DNA of 16,844 nt from Pseudomonadota bacterium (GTDB taxonomy: Bacteria > Pseudomonadota > Gammaproteobacteria > Xanthomonadales > Xanthomonadaceae), in the NCBI GenBank assembly GCA_023393895.1, contig JAEXBT010000168.1:1-16844 (forward strand). Reading direction: 5' to 3'. Positions 5,978 to 12,728 of this stretch are shown piece after piece. A model generated the notes under the pieces. The model did no database searches. It worked only from the letters and a program-made list of their open reading frames with translations, and was not told the DNA's origin. A program made the translations under genes and the position numbers. Position 1 is the first letter of the stretch. The number at the start of each line of letters is the position of its first letter.

Positions 5978-6468
5978 GCGCGGCGCGCCTGCAGCCGCAT
6001 CGTTCGGCACGCGATTTCTTCCAGCTGCTGAGCTACCTGCAGTATCCGTTGCTGCTGGCCGCGCTCGGCTACGTGCTCAGGTCCGGCATCACGATGGGCG
6101 CAGGGCGTGGGCAGGGACTGTCCGCGGTGATGGACGACTGGAACTACGCGCTGCTCTACGCCGGCATCGGCATCGGGCTGTCATCGCTGCAGGATCCCGC
6201 GAAGACGCAGAACAAGGTATCGCTGCGGGTCTGGCAGGACCCGCGCAAGGGCCGCTGGATGCTGATCCTGCTCGCGGCATATGCGCTCGGCGCGATGGCG
6301 GTCGGACTGGCCGGTGCCTACCGCGCCGAAACGACGGTGGTGAACCAGCTTTCGCTCGGGCTGGTGGCCTTCGGGCTGGGGATGGTCGGCCTGCTCAAGA
6401 CCGCGATCGAGATGCGCGAACACCACCGGCTGGATCGGCACGCGTCGACGCTGGGGGAAACCGCATGA
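5974..6468 (+). CDS. Four-helix membrane protein coupled between pntAB and pntB (function unknown)
   Basis: A 164-residue protein I do not recognise as a known transhydrogenase subunit. It shows about four membrane segments: near 18-36 (FQLLSYLQYPLLLAALGYV), 57-72 (NYALLYAGIGIGLSSL), 95-114 (WMLILLAAYALGAMAVGLAG) and 126-143 (LSLGLVAFGLGMVGLLKT). A charged loop (about 73-94, QDPAKTQNKVSLRVWQDPRKG) lies between helices 2 and 3, and the C-terminal tail is rich in His, Arg and Glu. Its ATG overlaps the pntAB stop and its stop overlaps the pntB start, each by ATGA. All three proteins are therefore made in a coupled series. This strongly suggests an accessory or stabilising subunit, or assembly factor, of the transhydrogenase; that is inferred from context only. 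It could also be an unrelated passenger. Confidence 0.85.
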   Translation: MSAARLQPHRSARDFFQLLSYLQYPLLLAALGYVLRSGITMGAGRGQGLSAVMDDWNYALLYAGIGIGLSSLQDPAKTQNKVSLRVWQDPRKGRWMLILLAAYALGAMAVGLAGAYRAETTVVNQLSLGLVAFGLGMVGLLKTAIEMREHHRLDRHASTLGETA

Positions 6469-7853
6469 CCGTCCTCACGCTGGTCAAGTTGAGCTACTTC
6501 ATCGCCGCCACGCTGTTCCTGCTCGGCCTGCAGCGCATGGCCAGCCCGAAGACCGCGCGCAGCGGCATCCAGTGGGCGGGCGCCGGCATGGTGCTGGCCA
6601 CGATTGCCACCTTCTTCCTGCCGGGGCTGCAGAACATCGCGCTGATGGCGGTGGCGATCGTGCTGGGCGTCGCGCTCAACTGGATGTGGGGGAAGAAGGT
6701 CGCTATCACCGACATGCCGCAGATGGTGGCGTTGTTCAACGGCATGGGCGGCGGCTCGGCGGCGGCGATCGGCGCGGTGGAACTGGTGCGCGCGTCCGGC
6801 GGCGATGCCGCGCACGGACGTTTCGCCCTCGCGCTGGCGGTGCTGGGTGCGCTGATCGGCGCGGTGTCGCTCACCGGCTCGGTGATCGCCTGGGCCAAGC
6901 TCGACGGCCGCCTCGACAAGCGCTATGCCTTCTCCGGCCAGCAGTATTTCAACGCCTGCATCGCCATTCTCACCGTGATCGCCGGCGCGACCGCGCTCTA
7001 CACGCTGTCGATGCCCTGGATCATCGCGTTCTTCCTGCTCGCGCTCCTGCTCGGCGTGCTGATGACGCTGCCGATCGGCGGTGCCGACATGCCGGTGGTG
7101 ATCTCGCTCTACAACGCGTTCACCGGCCTCGCGGTGGCGTTCGAGGGCTATGTGCTCGGCAACGAGGCGCTGATCATCGCCGGCACCATGGTCGGCGCGG
7201 CCGGCATGCTGCTGACCCGGCTGATGGCCAAGGCGATGAATCGCAGCATCAAGAACGTGCTGTTCTCCGATTTCGGCGGCGGCAACGCGCAGATGCAGGA
7301 GATCGGCGGCAGCATGAAGCCGATCGAGGCCAGCGACGTGGCCGCGTTGATGGCCTATGCCGAGCGCGTGGTGATCGTGCCGGGCTACGGCATGGCGGTG
7401 GCGCAGGCGCAGCACAAGATCTGGGAGCTGGCCCAGCGCCTGCAGGAGCGCGGGGTGAAGGTGAAGTTCGCGATCCACCCGGTCGCGGGCCGCATGCCTG
7501 GGCACATGAACGTGCTGCTGGCCGAGGCCGGCGTGCCCTACGACCTGATCGCCGACATGGACGACATCAACCCCGAGTTCGCCAACACCGACGTCTCGCT
7601 GGTGATCGGCGCCAACGACGTGGTCAACCCGGTGGCGAAGACCGATCCGGCCTCGCCGATCTACGGCATGCCGATCCTCGACGTGGTCGATTCGAAGAAC
7701 ACCATCGTCATCAAGCGCGGCAAGGGCACCGGGTTCGCCGGCATCGAGAACGCGCTGTTCTACGCCGACAACACGCGGATGCTCTACGGCGACGGCAGCG
7801 AGATGGCGAACGCACTGGTCAGCGAACTGAAGGCACTCGACGGCGGCCACTGA
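6465..7853 (+). CDS. pntB: NAD(P) transhydrogenase subunit beta
   Basis: A 462-residue subunit with about nine membrane helices (to about residue 255), followed by the cytoplasmic NADP(H)-binding domain III. The membrane part shows KKVAITDMPQMVALFNGMGGG (77-97) and IGGADMPVVISLYN (204-217). Domain III shows VPGYGMAVAQAQ (305-316), HPVAGRMPGHMNVLLAEA (338-355), GANDVVNPVAKTDPASPIYG (382-401) and KRGKGTGFAGIENALF (417-432), the standard NADP-binding signature. Where E. coli has the proton-pathway residue His91, this protein has Asn92, with the histidine in PntAB instead, as in Rhodospirillum/Thermus-type enzymes. GGGGGA lies six bases before the ATG, which overlaps the upstream stop. Full length, no damage. 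Confidence 0.96.
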   Translation: MTVLTLVKLSYFIAATLFLLGLQRMASPKTARSGIQWAGAGMVLATIATFFLPGLQNIALMAVAIVLGVALNWMWGKKVAITDMPQMVALFNGMGGGSAAAIGAVELVRASGGDAAHGRFALALAVLGALIGAVSLTGSVIAWAKLDGRLDKRYAFSGQQYFNACIAILTVIAGATALYTLSMPWIIAFFLLALLLGVLMTLPIGGADMPVVISLYNAFTGLAVAFEGYVLGNEALIIAGTMVGAAGMLLTRLMAKAMNRSIKNVLFSDFGGGNAQMQEIGGSMKPIEASDVAALMAYAERVVIVPGYGMAVAQAQHKIWELAQRLQERGVKVKFAIHPVAGRMPGHMNVLLAEAGVPYDLIADMDDINPEFANTDVSLVIGANDVVNPVAKTDPASPIYGMPILDVVDSKNTIVIKRGKGTGFAGIENALFYADNTRMLYGDGSEMANALVSELKALDGGH

Positions 7854-7860
7854 GCCGCCG
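7841..7860. terminator. Hairpin across the pntB stop codon
   Basis: CGGCGGC (7841-7847) pairs perfectly with GCCGCCG (7854-7860) around the six-base loop CACTGA that contains the pntB stop. There is no T-run on either strand. It sits between convergent genes, whose stop codons are 15 bases apart, and may help end both transcripts, with Rho or weakly by itself. It could equally be a by-product of GC-rich coding sequence. Confidence 0.35.
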
Positions 7861-7868
7861 CGGCCGCA

Positions 7869-8288
7869 TCAACGTCCGAACCAGCCGGCCAGCAGCACCG
7901 CCAGCGCGTAGATCGTCCAGTCCAGCGGTGCGTGCATGAGCTGCGCCAGCGTCCAGGCGAAACCGCCGCCCATCAGCGGGATGCCTTCCCACGGCAGCAG
8001 GCCCAGCAGCATGCCGACCCGCGCCGCGGCGCTCCACCAGATCGCCAGCGCGATTGCCAGCGCGGTACCGGCGGCGGCGATCCACCCACGTGCGTTGCCG
8101 CGTGGCATCCGCGCCAGCCGCACCATCAGCACAAGATCGAGCGCGGCGACGAAGGCGAACGCGGCCATGGGGCGGTCCAGCGCTAGCACCAGCAGCACCC
8201 AAAGCGCCGCGATCCCGCATGCGCCAAGCAGCGGCAGCAGCAGGCGGAACGGTCCGTGGCGCGGGGGTGGGGCAGTGCGTGCGGCCAT
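7869..8288 (-). CDS. Small integral membrane protein (unknown)
   Basis: A 139-residue protein not assigned to a family. The open frame extends upstream to 8462, but that part overlaps the divergent sufT gene. The ATG at 8288 gives a sensible membrane protein with a short basic N-terminus (MAARTAPPPRHG). About four helices follow: near 15-33 (LLLPLLGACGIAALWVLLVL), 37-54, 66-83 (GWIAAAGTALAIALAIWW) and 121-136 (WTIYALAVLLAGWF). A GGGFAWTLAQLMHAPLDW segment (about 104-121) lies before the last helix. No ribosome-binding site is obvious. It converges on pntB and diverges from sufT, so its context gives little clue. Alternative: a shorter form from a later codon. Confidence 0.62.
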   Translation of the reverse strand: MAARTAPPPRHGPFRLLLPLLGACGIAALWVLLVLALDRPMAAFAFVAALDLVLMVRLARMPRGNARGWIAAAGTALAIALAIWWSAAARVGMLLGLLPWEGIPLMGGGFAWTLAQLMHAPLDWTIYALAVLLAGWFGR

Positions 8289-8333
8289 GCGGGCTTCGCG
8301 TATCCGGCCGCACAGGATAGCGGCTGCGCGGCG

Positions 8334-8339
8334 TACAAT
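8334..8339 (+). promoter_or_regulatory. Candidate -10 element for sufT
   Basis: TACAAT, a five-of-six match to the -10 consensus, lies 25 bases before the sufT ATG chosen at 8365. No convincing -35 is seen 16-18 bases upstream. If used, transcription would start near 8346. That would exclude the alternative in-frame ATG at 8338 as start codon. Confidence 0.3.
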
Positions 8340-8364
8340 GGCGGATTCGTTTTTCGTCGAATCC

Positions 8365-8919
8365 ATGTACTCCCGCAGCAGCGAACCCGTGCGCTTCGAG
8401 CGCGATTGCCCCGTCGTCCTGGTGCCTTCCGGCGAGGAAGTGACCATGCCGGCTGGCAGCATCGGTTACATCACCCAGGCTCTCGGTGGCAGCTTCACCG
8501 TGTTCGTCGAGGGCAACCTGATGCGGGTGGCGGGGAAGGATGCGGACGCCATCGGCAAGGAGCCGCCCGCGCCGATCGAACTGCCTGAGGGCGCCACCGA
8601 TGACGACATCGAACGCCTCGTCTGGCAGCAGTTGCGCACCTGCTTCGATCCCGAAATCCCGATCAACGTGGTCGACCTTGGCCTGGTCTACGAAGCCAGG
8701 CTGCTGCCGCATGCCGAATCCGGCGAGCGCCGGGTGGAGGTCAAGATGACGCTGACCGCGCCCGGTTGCGGCATGGGAGACATCCTGGTGGCCGACGTCC
8801 GCGACAAGCTGGAACTGATCCCCACCATTGCCGAGGCCGACGTCGAACTGGTGTTCGACCCACCGTGGAACCGGACGATGATGAGCGAAGCCGCGCGTCT
8901 TGAAACCGGCATGTTCTGA
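8365..8919 (+). CDS. sufT: Fe-S cluster assembly protein SufT (MIP18/DUF59 family)
   Basis: A 184-residue protein of the SufT type. Its N-terminal domain (about 1-65) carries YITQALGGSFTVFVEGNLMR (about 34-53). The following DUF59/MIP18 domain (about 82-175) carries VVDLGLVYEARLL (about 102-114) and TLTAPGCGMGDILVADV (about 130-146). The conserved cysteine in APGCGMG is present, and the C-terminal VFDPPWNRTMMSEAARLETGM is typical. SufT proteins act as auxiliary factors in maturation of iron-sulfur proteins. The start is uncertain: ATG 8365 (MYSRSSEPVRFERDC) is favoured because family members begin with a similar segment and a -10-like TACAAT covers ATG 8338; neither start has a Shine-Dalgarno sequence. 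No other suf genes lie in the window. The lipoprotein gene overlaps its stop by one base. Confidence 0.9.
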   Translation: MYSRSSEPVRFERDCPVVLVPSGEEVTMPAGSIGYITQALGGSFTVFVEGNLMRVAGKDADAIGKEPPAPIELPEGATDDDIERLVWQQLRTCFDPEIPINVVDLGLVYEARLLPHAESGERRVEVKMTLTAPGCGMGDILVADVRDKLELIPTIAEADVELVFDPPWNRTMMSEAARLETGMF

Positions 8920-9905
8920 TGACCCGCCGCCGCCCCTTGGTGTTGATGGCGGCATGGCTCCTGCCGCTGGCGCTGGCCGGTTGTGCCAGCGCGCCACCCA
9001 CCGACGCCCGTTCCGAAGGCGTGTCACCGCTCGCCGCGGGCTGGGGCGGCCTGGCACCGCTCGCCGATGGCCGGTATCTGGTCGTTCACGACCACAAGTC
9101 GCACGAGCCGGGCGCGCGGTTGTCGCAGTTCGATCCGGCCTTACAGCGCCTGCGGACGCTGCCTGACCCGGTGCGGGTGGAGGACTGGCGCGATGCCGAT
9201 GGCCCCTCCAACGACCTCGAAGCGGTCTGCGCGCTGGACGGGCGCCGCGACGAATTCCTGCTGGCCGAGAGCGGGTACTTCCAGGGCCGCTATGGGCGCA
9301 TCTTCCATGTGCGGGTGGACGGCGCGCGCGCGCGCGTCCTGCACGTGCTGCGCCTGCCCGCCGACGCACCCGGGGAGCCCCCCGCCAACTACGAGGGCCT
9401 GGCCTGCCGGGCCATCAGCGCGGGCCACTGGCTGCTGGTCCTGGGCGAACGCGGCGGCAATGCGCCGCGCGCGCGCGGCAGCATACGGCTGGGGCGCTAC
9501 CGGGACGGCGGGCCGGGCATCGCGTGGGAAGCCACGGCGTTGCCGGTGCGCGTCCCGGGAAGTTGGCCGAAGGGCTTCGATGTCCGAGACATCGGTGACC
9601 TCGCGCTGGACCCCGATGGCACGCTCTGGGCCGTGGGCGCGCTGGACCCCGGTAACCATGGGCCGTTCCGCAGCACAGTGTGGCGGATGGGCTGGCTGGA
9701 CGCGGGCAATCCCGAAGCCCCGCTGCGGCTGGACCCGGCGCCGCGCAACGCATGGATCCTGGATGGCCTGAAGGTGGAAGCGGTGGCGGTGCCCCCAGCG
9801 GGCATGCCGCGCACGCGGCTGCTGGTTGCCACCGACGACGAGGACTACGGCGGCATCTGGCGGCCGCTGGCCGAACCGGTGCCGGAGGGCGCGGCAGGCG
9901 GTTGA
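8919..9905 (+). CDS. Lipoprotein with propeller-like sequence (unknown function)
   Basis: A 328-residue exported lipoprotein. A basic start (MTRRRP) is followed by a hydrophobic stretch and the lipobox LALAGC, with the lipid-modified Cys at 22. The mature part has spaced blade-like segments with acidic residues: SNDLEAVCALDG (about 97-108), NYEGLACR (about 157-164), DIGDLALDPDGTLWAVGALD (about 225-244), LKVEAVAVPP (about 284-293) and LLVATDDEDYGGIW (about 301-314). This pattern resembles six-bladed propellers of the esterase-like/phytase-like or SdiA-regulated kind, which bind metal ions. I cannot name a substrate. Residue 25 onward is Pro/Ser/Ala-rich linker. The start overlaps the sufT stop (TGATG). 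A functional link to SufT is not evident. An uninterrupted alternating GC tract lies at 9322-9336 within it. Confidence 0.75.
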   Translation: MTRRRPLVLMAAWLLPLALAGCASAPPTDARSEGVSPLAAGWGGLAPLADGRYLVVHDHKSHEPGARLSQFDPALQRLRTLPDPVRVEDWRDADGPSNDLEAVCALDGRRDEFLLAESGYFQGRYGRIFHVRVDGARARVLHVLRLPADAPGEPPANYEGLACRAISAGHWLLVLGERGGNAPRARGSIRLGRYRDGGPGIAWEATALPVRVPGSWPKGFDVRDIGDLALDPDGTLWAVGALDPGNHGPFRSTVWRMGWLDAGNPEAPLRLDPAPRNAWILDGLKVEAVAVPPAGMPRTRLLVATDDEDYGGIWRPLAEPVPEGAAGG

Positions 9906-9921
9906 GCGGGTCGACCGCTCA
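9903..9921. terminator. Perfect hairpin holding both stop codons of a convergent pair
   Basis: TGAGCGG (9903-9909) and CCGCTCA (9915-9921) form a seven-pair stem around GTCGA. The plus-strand TGA (9903-9905) ends the lipoprotein gene, and the minus-strand stop (9921-9919) ends the asparaginase-like gene. No T-run is seen. It may act as a two-way transcription end or protect the 3' ends of both messages. Part of the symmetry is forced because TGA and its complement are mirror stops. Confidence 0.4.
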
Positions 9922-10404
9922 GAGCGATTCGAAGCGATTGGCGTCGACGTTCTTGCGGACCCTGTCCGGCGCCCAGATGCGACCGTTCATCGCGATGTAG
10001 GCGCCAGGCGGTAGGGACTGCACCGCGCCGACCGCGCAGCCGATGTTGAACTCGGCGTCGGAGCCTTCGAACTTCGCCGGGTTGAGTGCGCCGGTCAGCA
10101 CGATGGTCTTGCCCGGCACCTCTGCCAGCACCCGCGCGGTTTCCACCATGCTGTCGGTGCCGTGGGTGACCAGCACGCAGCGCTCATCCTGCGCGGCGAT
10201 GGTGGCGCGCATCAGCTCGCGGTCGCGATCATCGATGAACAACGAGTCCTTGCGCAGCAGGGGAATGACGTGGAAGCGGAACGCCACGCCGATGTCGGCG
10301 AGGATCTTGCCGATCTGCGGCTCGCCCACCTGATAGTCGGACTTGGCATCGAAATACACCTTGTCGATGGTGCCGCCGGTGGTGACGATGAGCAGGTCTT
10401 CCAT
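9919..10404 (-). CDS. Single-domain asparaginase-like protein
   Basis: A 161-residue protein that matches only the N-terminal half of L-asparaginases (usual length about 330). The catalytic threonine loop is present (VTTGGTID, residues 7-14), as is the second catalytic segment VTHGTDSMVETA (about 78-89), with the Thr-Asp pair. The C-terminal domain, which normally completes the dimer and contributes substrate contacts, is absent, and nothing like it lies next to the gene. The end NGRIWAPDRVRKNVDANRFESL looks like a natural terminus, so this seems to be a genuine compact family rather than a truncation. The ATG at 10404 is chosen because the asparaginase fold starts there (MEDLLIVTTGG) and GGGA lies seven bases upstream. 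It follows the DUF2069 gene by 32 bases, probably in one transcript. Asparaginase activity is unproven. Confidence 0.85.
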   Translation of the reverse strand: MEDLLIVTTGGTIDKVYFDAKSDYQVGEPQIGKILADIGVAFRFHVIPLLRKDSLFIDDRDRELMRATIAAQDERCVLVTHGTDSMVETARVLAEVPGKTIVLTGALNPAKFEGSDAEFNIGCAVGAVQSLPPGAYIAMNGRIWAPDRVRKNVDANRFESL

Positions 10405-10436
10405 CGCGTGGTCCCAATGGGATGAAGGCGACGATT

Positions 10437-10772
10437 CTACGCGTTGTCGCCCCGCGCCCCGAAGCGCGCCCGCAGGCCGCCCCAGCTGGACCCGATGATC
10501 ACCACCAGCGCCAGCACGAGGATCGCCAGCGCGTAGCCGCGCGCGACACCGGCTTGCGCCCAGGCCTCCATCACCCCGAAGGAGAACCAGCCGAGCGCGA
10601 GCACCCCGGCCCAGAACGCGGCGCTGCGGATGCGCAGGAGCAGCGCGATCGCCAGCAGCAGCGGCGGCATCGCGGCGAACAGCATCAAGCCGATGTTGTG
10701 GCGGAAACCCCAGCCGAACAGGGCCGTGAGCAGCAGCAATGCAGCCAGGATGAGGCGGTGTCCGCGGCTCAC
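10437..10772 (-). CDS. DUF2069 membrane protein
   Basis: A 111-residue hydrophobic protein with about four membrane helices: near 7-22 (LILAALLLLTALFGWG), 28-46 (GLMLFAAMPPLLLAIALLL), 51-68 and 79-97 (GYALAILVLALVVIIGSSW). It fits the DUF2069 family, commonly found next to wrbA in these bacteria; function is unknown. The start codon is GTG at 10772, which overlaps the wrbA stop as GTGA, with GGA eight bases upstream. Tight coupling to wrbA suggests linked expression. Confidence 0.82.
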   Translation of the reverse strand: MSRGHRLILAALLLLTALFGWGFRHNIGLMLFAAMPPLLLAIALLLRIRSAAFWAGVLALGWFSFGVMEAWAQAGVARGYALAILVLALVVIIGSSWGGLRARFGARGDNA

Positions 10773-11365
10773 GGCGTATCCAGGCGTTTCGCCAGCGTGG
10801 CCAGCCGACGCCCGAAGGCGCGTGCCAGTTCGGCCTCTTCGTCACTGAGCGTGGGGTCGGCTTCGGCACCGGCCACATGGCTGGGGCCATAGGGCGTGCC
10901 GCCGCTACGCGTGCTCGACAGCCGGGTTTCGCTGAAGGGAATGCCGCAGATCAGGCAGCCGTGGTGCAGCAGCGGCACCATCATCGACAGCAGCGTGGAT
11001 TCCTGCCCGCCGTGCATGGTGGCCGTGGAGGTGAACACCCCGGCCGGCTTGCCGATCAGCGTGCCATTGGCCCACTCGGCGCCGAGGCCGTCGAGGAAAT
11101 GCTTCACCGGCGCGGCCATGTTGCCGAAGCGGGTGGGGCTGCCGAGCGCGAGGCCGGCGCATTCGCGCAGGTCTGCCGGGCTGACGTAGGGTGCGCCGCT
11201 GTCGGGGACCGGTGGCGCCGCGGTTTCGGTGACGGGCGCGACGGGCGGCACGGTGCGCAGGCGCGCGGCCATGCCTTCGACTTCACCGATGCCGCGGGCG
11301 ATCTGCCGCGCCAGCGCGGCCACCGAACCGTTCCGGCTGTAGTAGAGCACCAGCACGTCCGCCAT
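10769..11365 (-). CDS. wrbA: NAD(P)H:quinone oxidoreductase, WrbA family
   Basis: A 198-residue flavodoxin-like FMN protein that performs two-electron reduction of quinones, protecting against semiquinone-derived oxidative stress. The FMN phosphate loop is YYSRNGSV (residues 8-15). GSPTRFGNM (75-83) and TSTATMHGGQEST (112-124) are the classical WrbA flavin/quinone-site motifs, and HHGCLICG follows. The ATG at 11365 has a strong GAGGG six bases upstream. It heads a minus-strand unit with the DUF2069 gene (GTGA overlap) and the asparaginase-like gene, and diverges from yihY across a gap of about 64 bases. Length and motifs are normal, with no sign of damage. Confidence 0.95.
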   Translation of the reverse strand: MADVLVLYYSRNGSVAALARQIARGIGEVEGMAARLRTVPPVAPVTETAAPPVPDSGAPYVSPADLRECAGLALGSPTRFGNMAAPVKHFLDGLGAEWANGTLIGKPAGVFTSTATMHGGQESTLLSMMVPLLHHGCLICGIPFSETRLSSTRSGGTPYGPSHVAGAEADPTLSDEEAELARAFGRRLATLAKRLDTP

Positions 11366-11429
11366 GGCATCCCTCTTGTCCGAAGCAGGCGACAGTGTAT
11401 GCGCTGGGCGCGGCTGCTAGTCTGTGCCG

Positions 11430-12728
11430 ATGACCCCGATGCCCGTCCACCGGCGCCTGCACGGACATGTAATGGAGCGCGTGCGCGATCGCGCGCGGAT
11501 GCTCACCTTCGCCCGCTTCGTCGGCAGGCGCTTCGTGGACGACCGGCTGTTCGAGGCGGCCGGCGCATTGGCCTTCACTACCACCTTCGCGGTGATGCCG
11601 CTGCTGTTCGTGGTGCTGGGCGTGTTGCAGGCGTTTCCCGGCTTCGACCGCTGGTCGGAGGCGCTGCTCGACTATGTCTTCAGCAACTTCGTGCCCAGCG
11701 CGGCCGAAGCGGTCAAGGTCCAGCTGCTCCAGCTGCTGCCCACGGAGGAAACCCGGTTGCAGATGACCACTGCCGGCGTGGTGGCGCTGATCGTCTCGCT
11801 GCTGGTCACCCTGACCAGCGTGGAGGCGATCTTCAACCGGATCTGGCGGGTGCCGACCGCACGCCCGAAGTTCGGCCGCTTCCTCGCCTACTGGACGGTG
11901 CTGACGCTGGGCGCGCTGCTGGCCGCGACCAGCCTGGCCATCTCCACGCGGTTGTTCAAGATGGCGTTCTTCGAGACCAGCGCCGGCGAATGGGTGGCCA
12001 ACCTGATGCTGCGCGGCACCCCGATCCTGATCGAGCTGCTGGCGTTCACTCTCATCTACCGCGTGGTGCCGCACCGGACGATCAAGTGGCGGCACGCCTT
12101 CGCGGGCGCGATCCTGGCCGCGATCGCCTTCGATCTGGTGAAGTGGGCGCTCGGCTACTACTTCGGCCATGCCGAAACCTATCGCACGCTTTACGGTGCG
12201 CTTTCGCTCGCCCCGATCTTCCTGCTGTGGATCTACATGGGCTGGATCTCCGTCCTGCTCGGGGCCTCGTTCGCGGCGAGCCTGTCAGCGTTCCGTTACC
12301 AGCCGATCTCGATGCGGCTGCCGCTCGGCTACGAGATGTACGGCCTGCTGCGGATGCTCGGCCGGCTGCTCGCCGCGCGGCAGGCGGGACGCGGCCTGCA
12401 CGTGGACGAGATCCAGCGCCAGGAGCCGATGCTCACCGACGCACTGGTCCAGCAGTTCCTGGGGCAGCTGGACGACATCGATGTGGTTGCGCGCGCGGAA
12501 TCCGGCGAGTGGCTGCTGACCCGCGACCTCGACCAGATCACGCTTGGCGAACTCTACGAGGCCAGTCACCTGCGCATCCCGATCAACGAGGCCCATCTGC
12601 CCTGCCGCGACGATGCGCTCGGCGTGAGCGTCTCGGCGGTGATCGACGACCTGCGCATCCCGCTGCGCGACCTGCTCAAGCGCAAGGTCGCCAGCATCTA
12701 TGATGAATTGCCGAAGGAGCCCGCATGA
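11430..12728 (+). CDS. YihY-family inner membrane protein with C-terminal cytoplasmic domain
   Basis: A 432-residue protein of the YihY/BrkB family, once miscalled RNase BN. The membrane part (about 40-290) has roughly six helices. Marks include FEAAGALAFTTTFAVMPLLFVVLG (44-67), LTSVEAIFNRIWRV (129-142), HRTIKWRHAFAGAILAAIAFDLVKW (about 213-237) and LYGALSLAPIFLLWIYMGWISVLLGA (about 253-278). A soluble tail of about 140 residues follows, longer than in the 290-residue E. coli protein. Part of it (LTDALVQQFLGQLDDIDVVARAESGEWLLTRDLDQITLGELYE) looks like a winged-helix fold. In-frame starts are GTG 11424, ATG 11430, ATG 11439 and ATG 11472; none has a clear ribosome site and I chose 11430. It is first in a plus-strand unit, and its stop overlaps the next start (ATGA). 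Confidence 0.88.
   Translation: MTPMPVHRRLHGHVMERVRDRARMLTFARFVGRRFVDDRLFEAAGALAFTTTFAVMPLLFVVLGVLQAFPGFDRWSEALLDYVFSNFVPSAAEAVKVQLLQLLPTEETRLQMTTAGVVALIVSLLVTLTSVEAIFNRIWRVPTARPKFGRFLAYWTVLTLGALLAATSLAISTRLFKMAFFETSAGEWVANLMLRGTPILIELLAFTLIYRVVPHRTIKWRHAFAGAILAAIAFDLVKWALGYYFGHAETYRTLYGALSLAPIFLLWIYMGWISVLLGASFAASLSAFRYQPISMRLPLGYEMYGLLRMLGRLLAARQAGRGLHVDEIQRQEPMLTDALVQQFLGQLDDIDVVARAESGEWLLTRDLDQITLGELYEASHLRIPINEAHLPCRDDALGVSVSAVIDDLRIPLRDLLKRKVASIYDELPKEPA

Noticed and set aside
6318..7850. 510-codon open frame on the minus strand
   Set aside because: It is antisense to pntB and the four-helix gene; the His/Arg/Gln/Asp-rich translation is typical of a mirrored GC-rich reading frame.
9919..10404. 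The asparaginase-like gene as a pseudogene missing its second half
   Set aside because: The frame ends at a natural-looking terminus three residues past the NRFE motif. No second-domain sequence lies in the 13 bases to the next gene, and all catalytic motifs are intact.
10877..12703. 608-codon open frame on the plus strand
   Set aside because: It crosses wrbA in antisense and yihY in another frame without any domain match; both underlying genes are secure.
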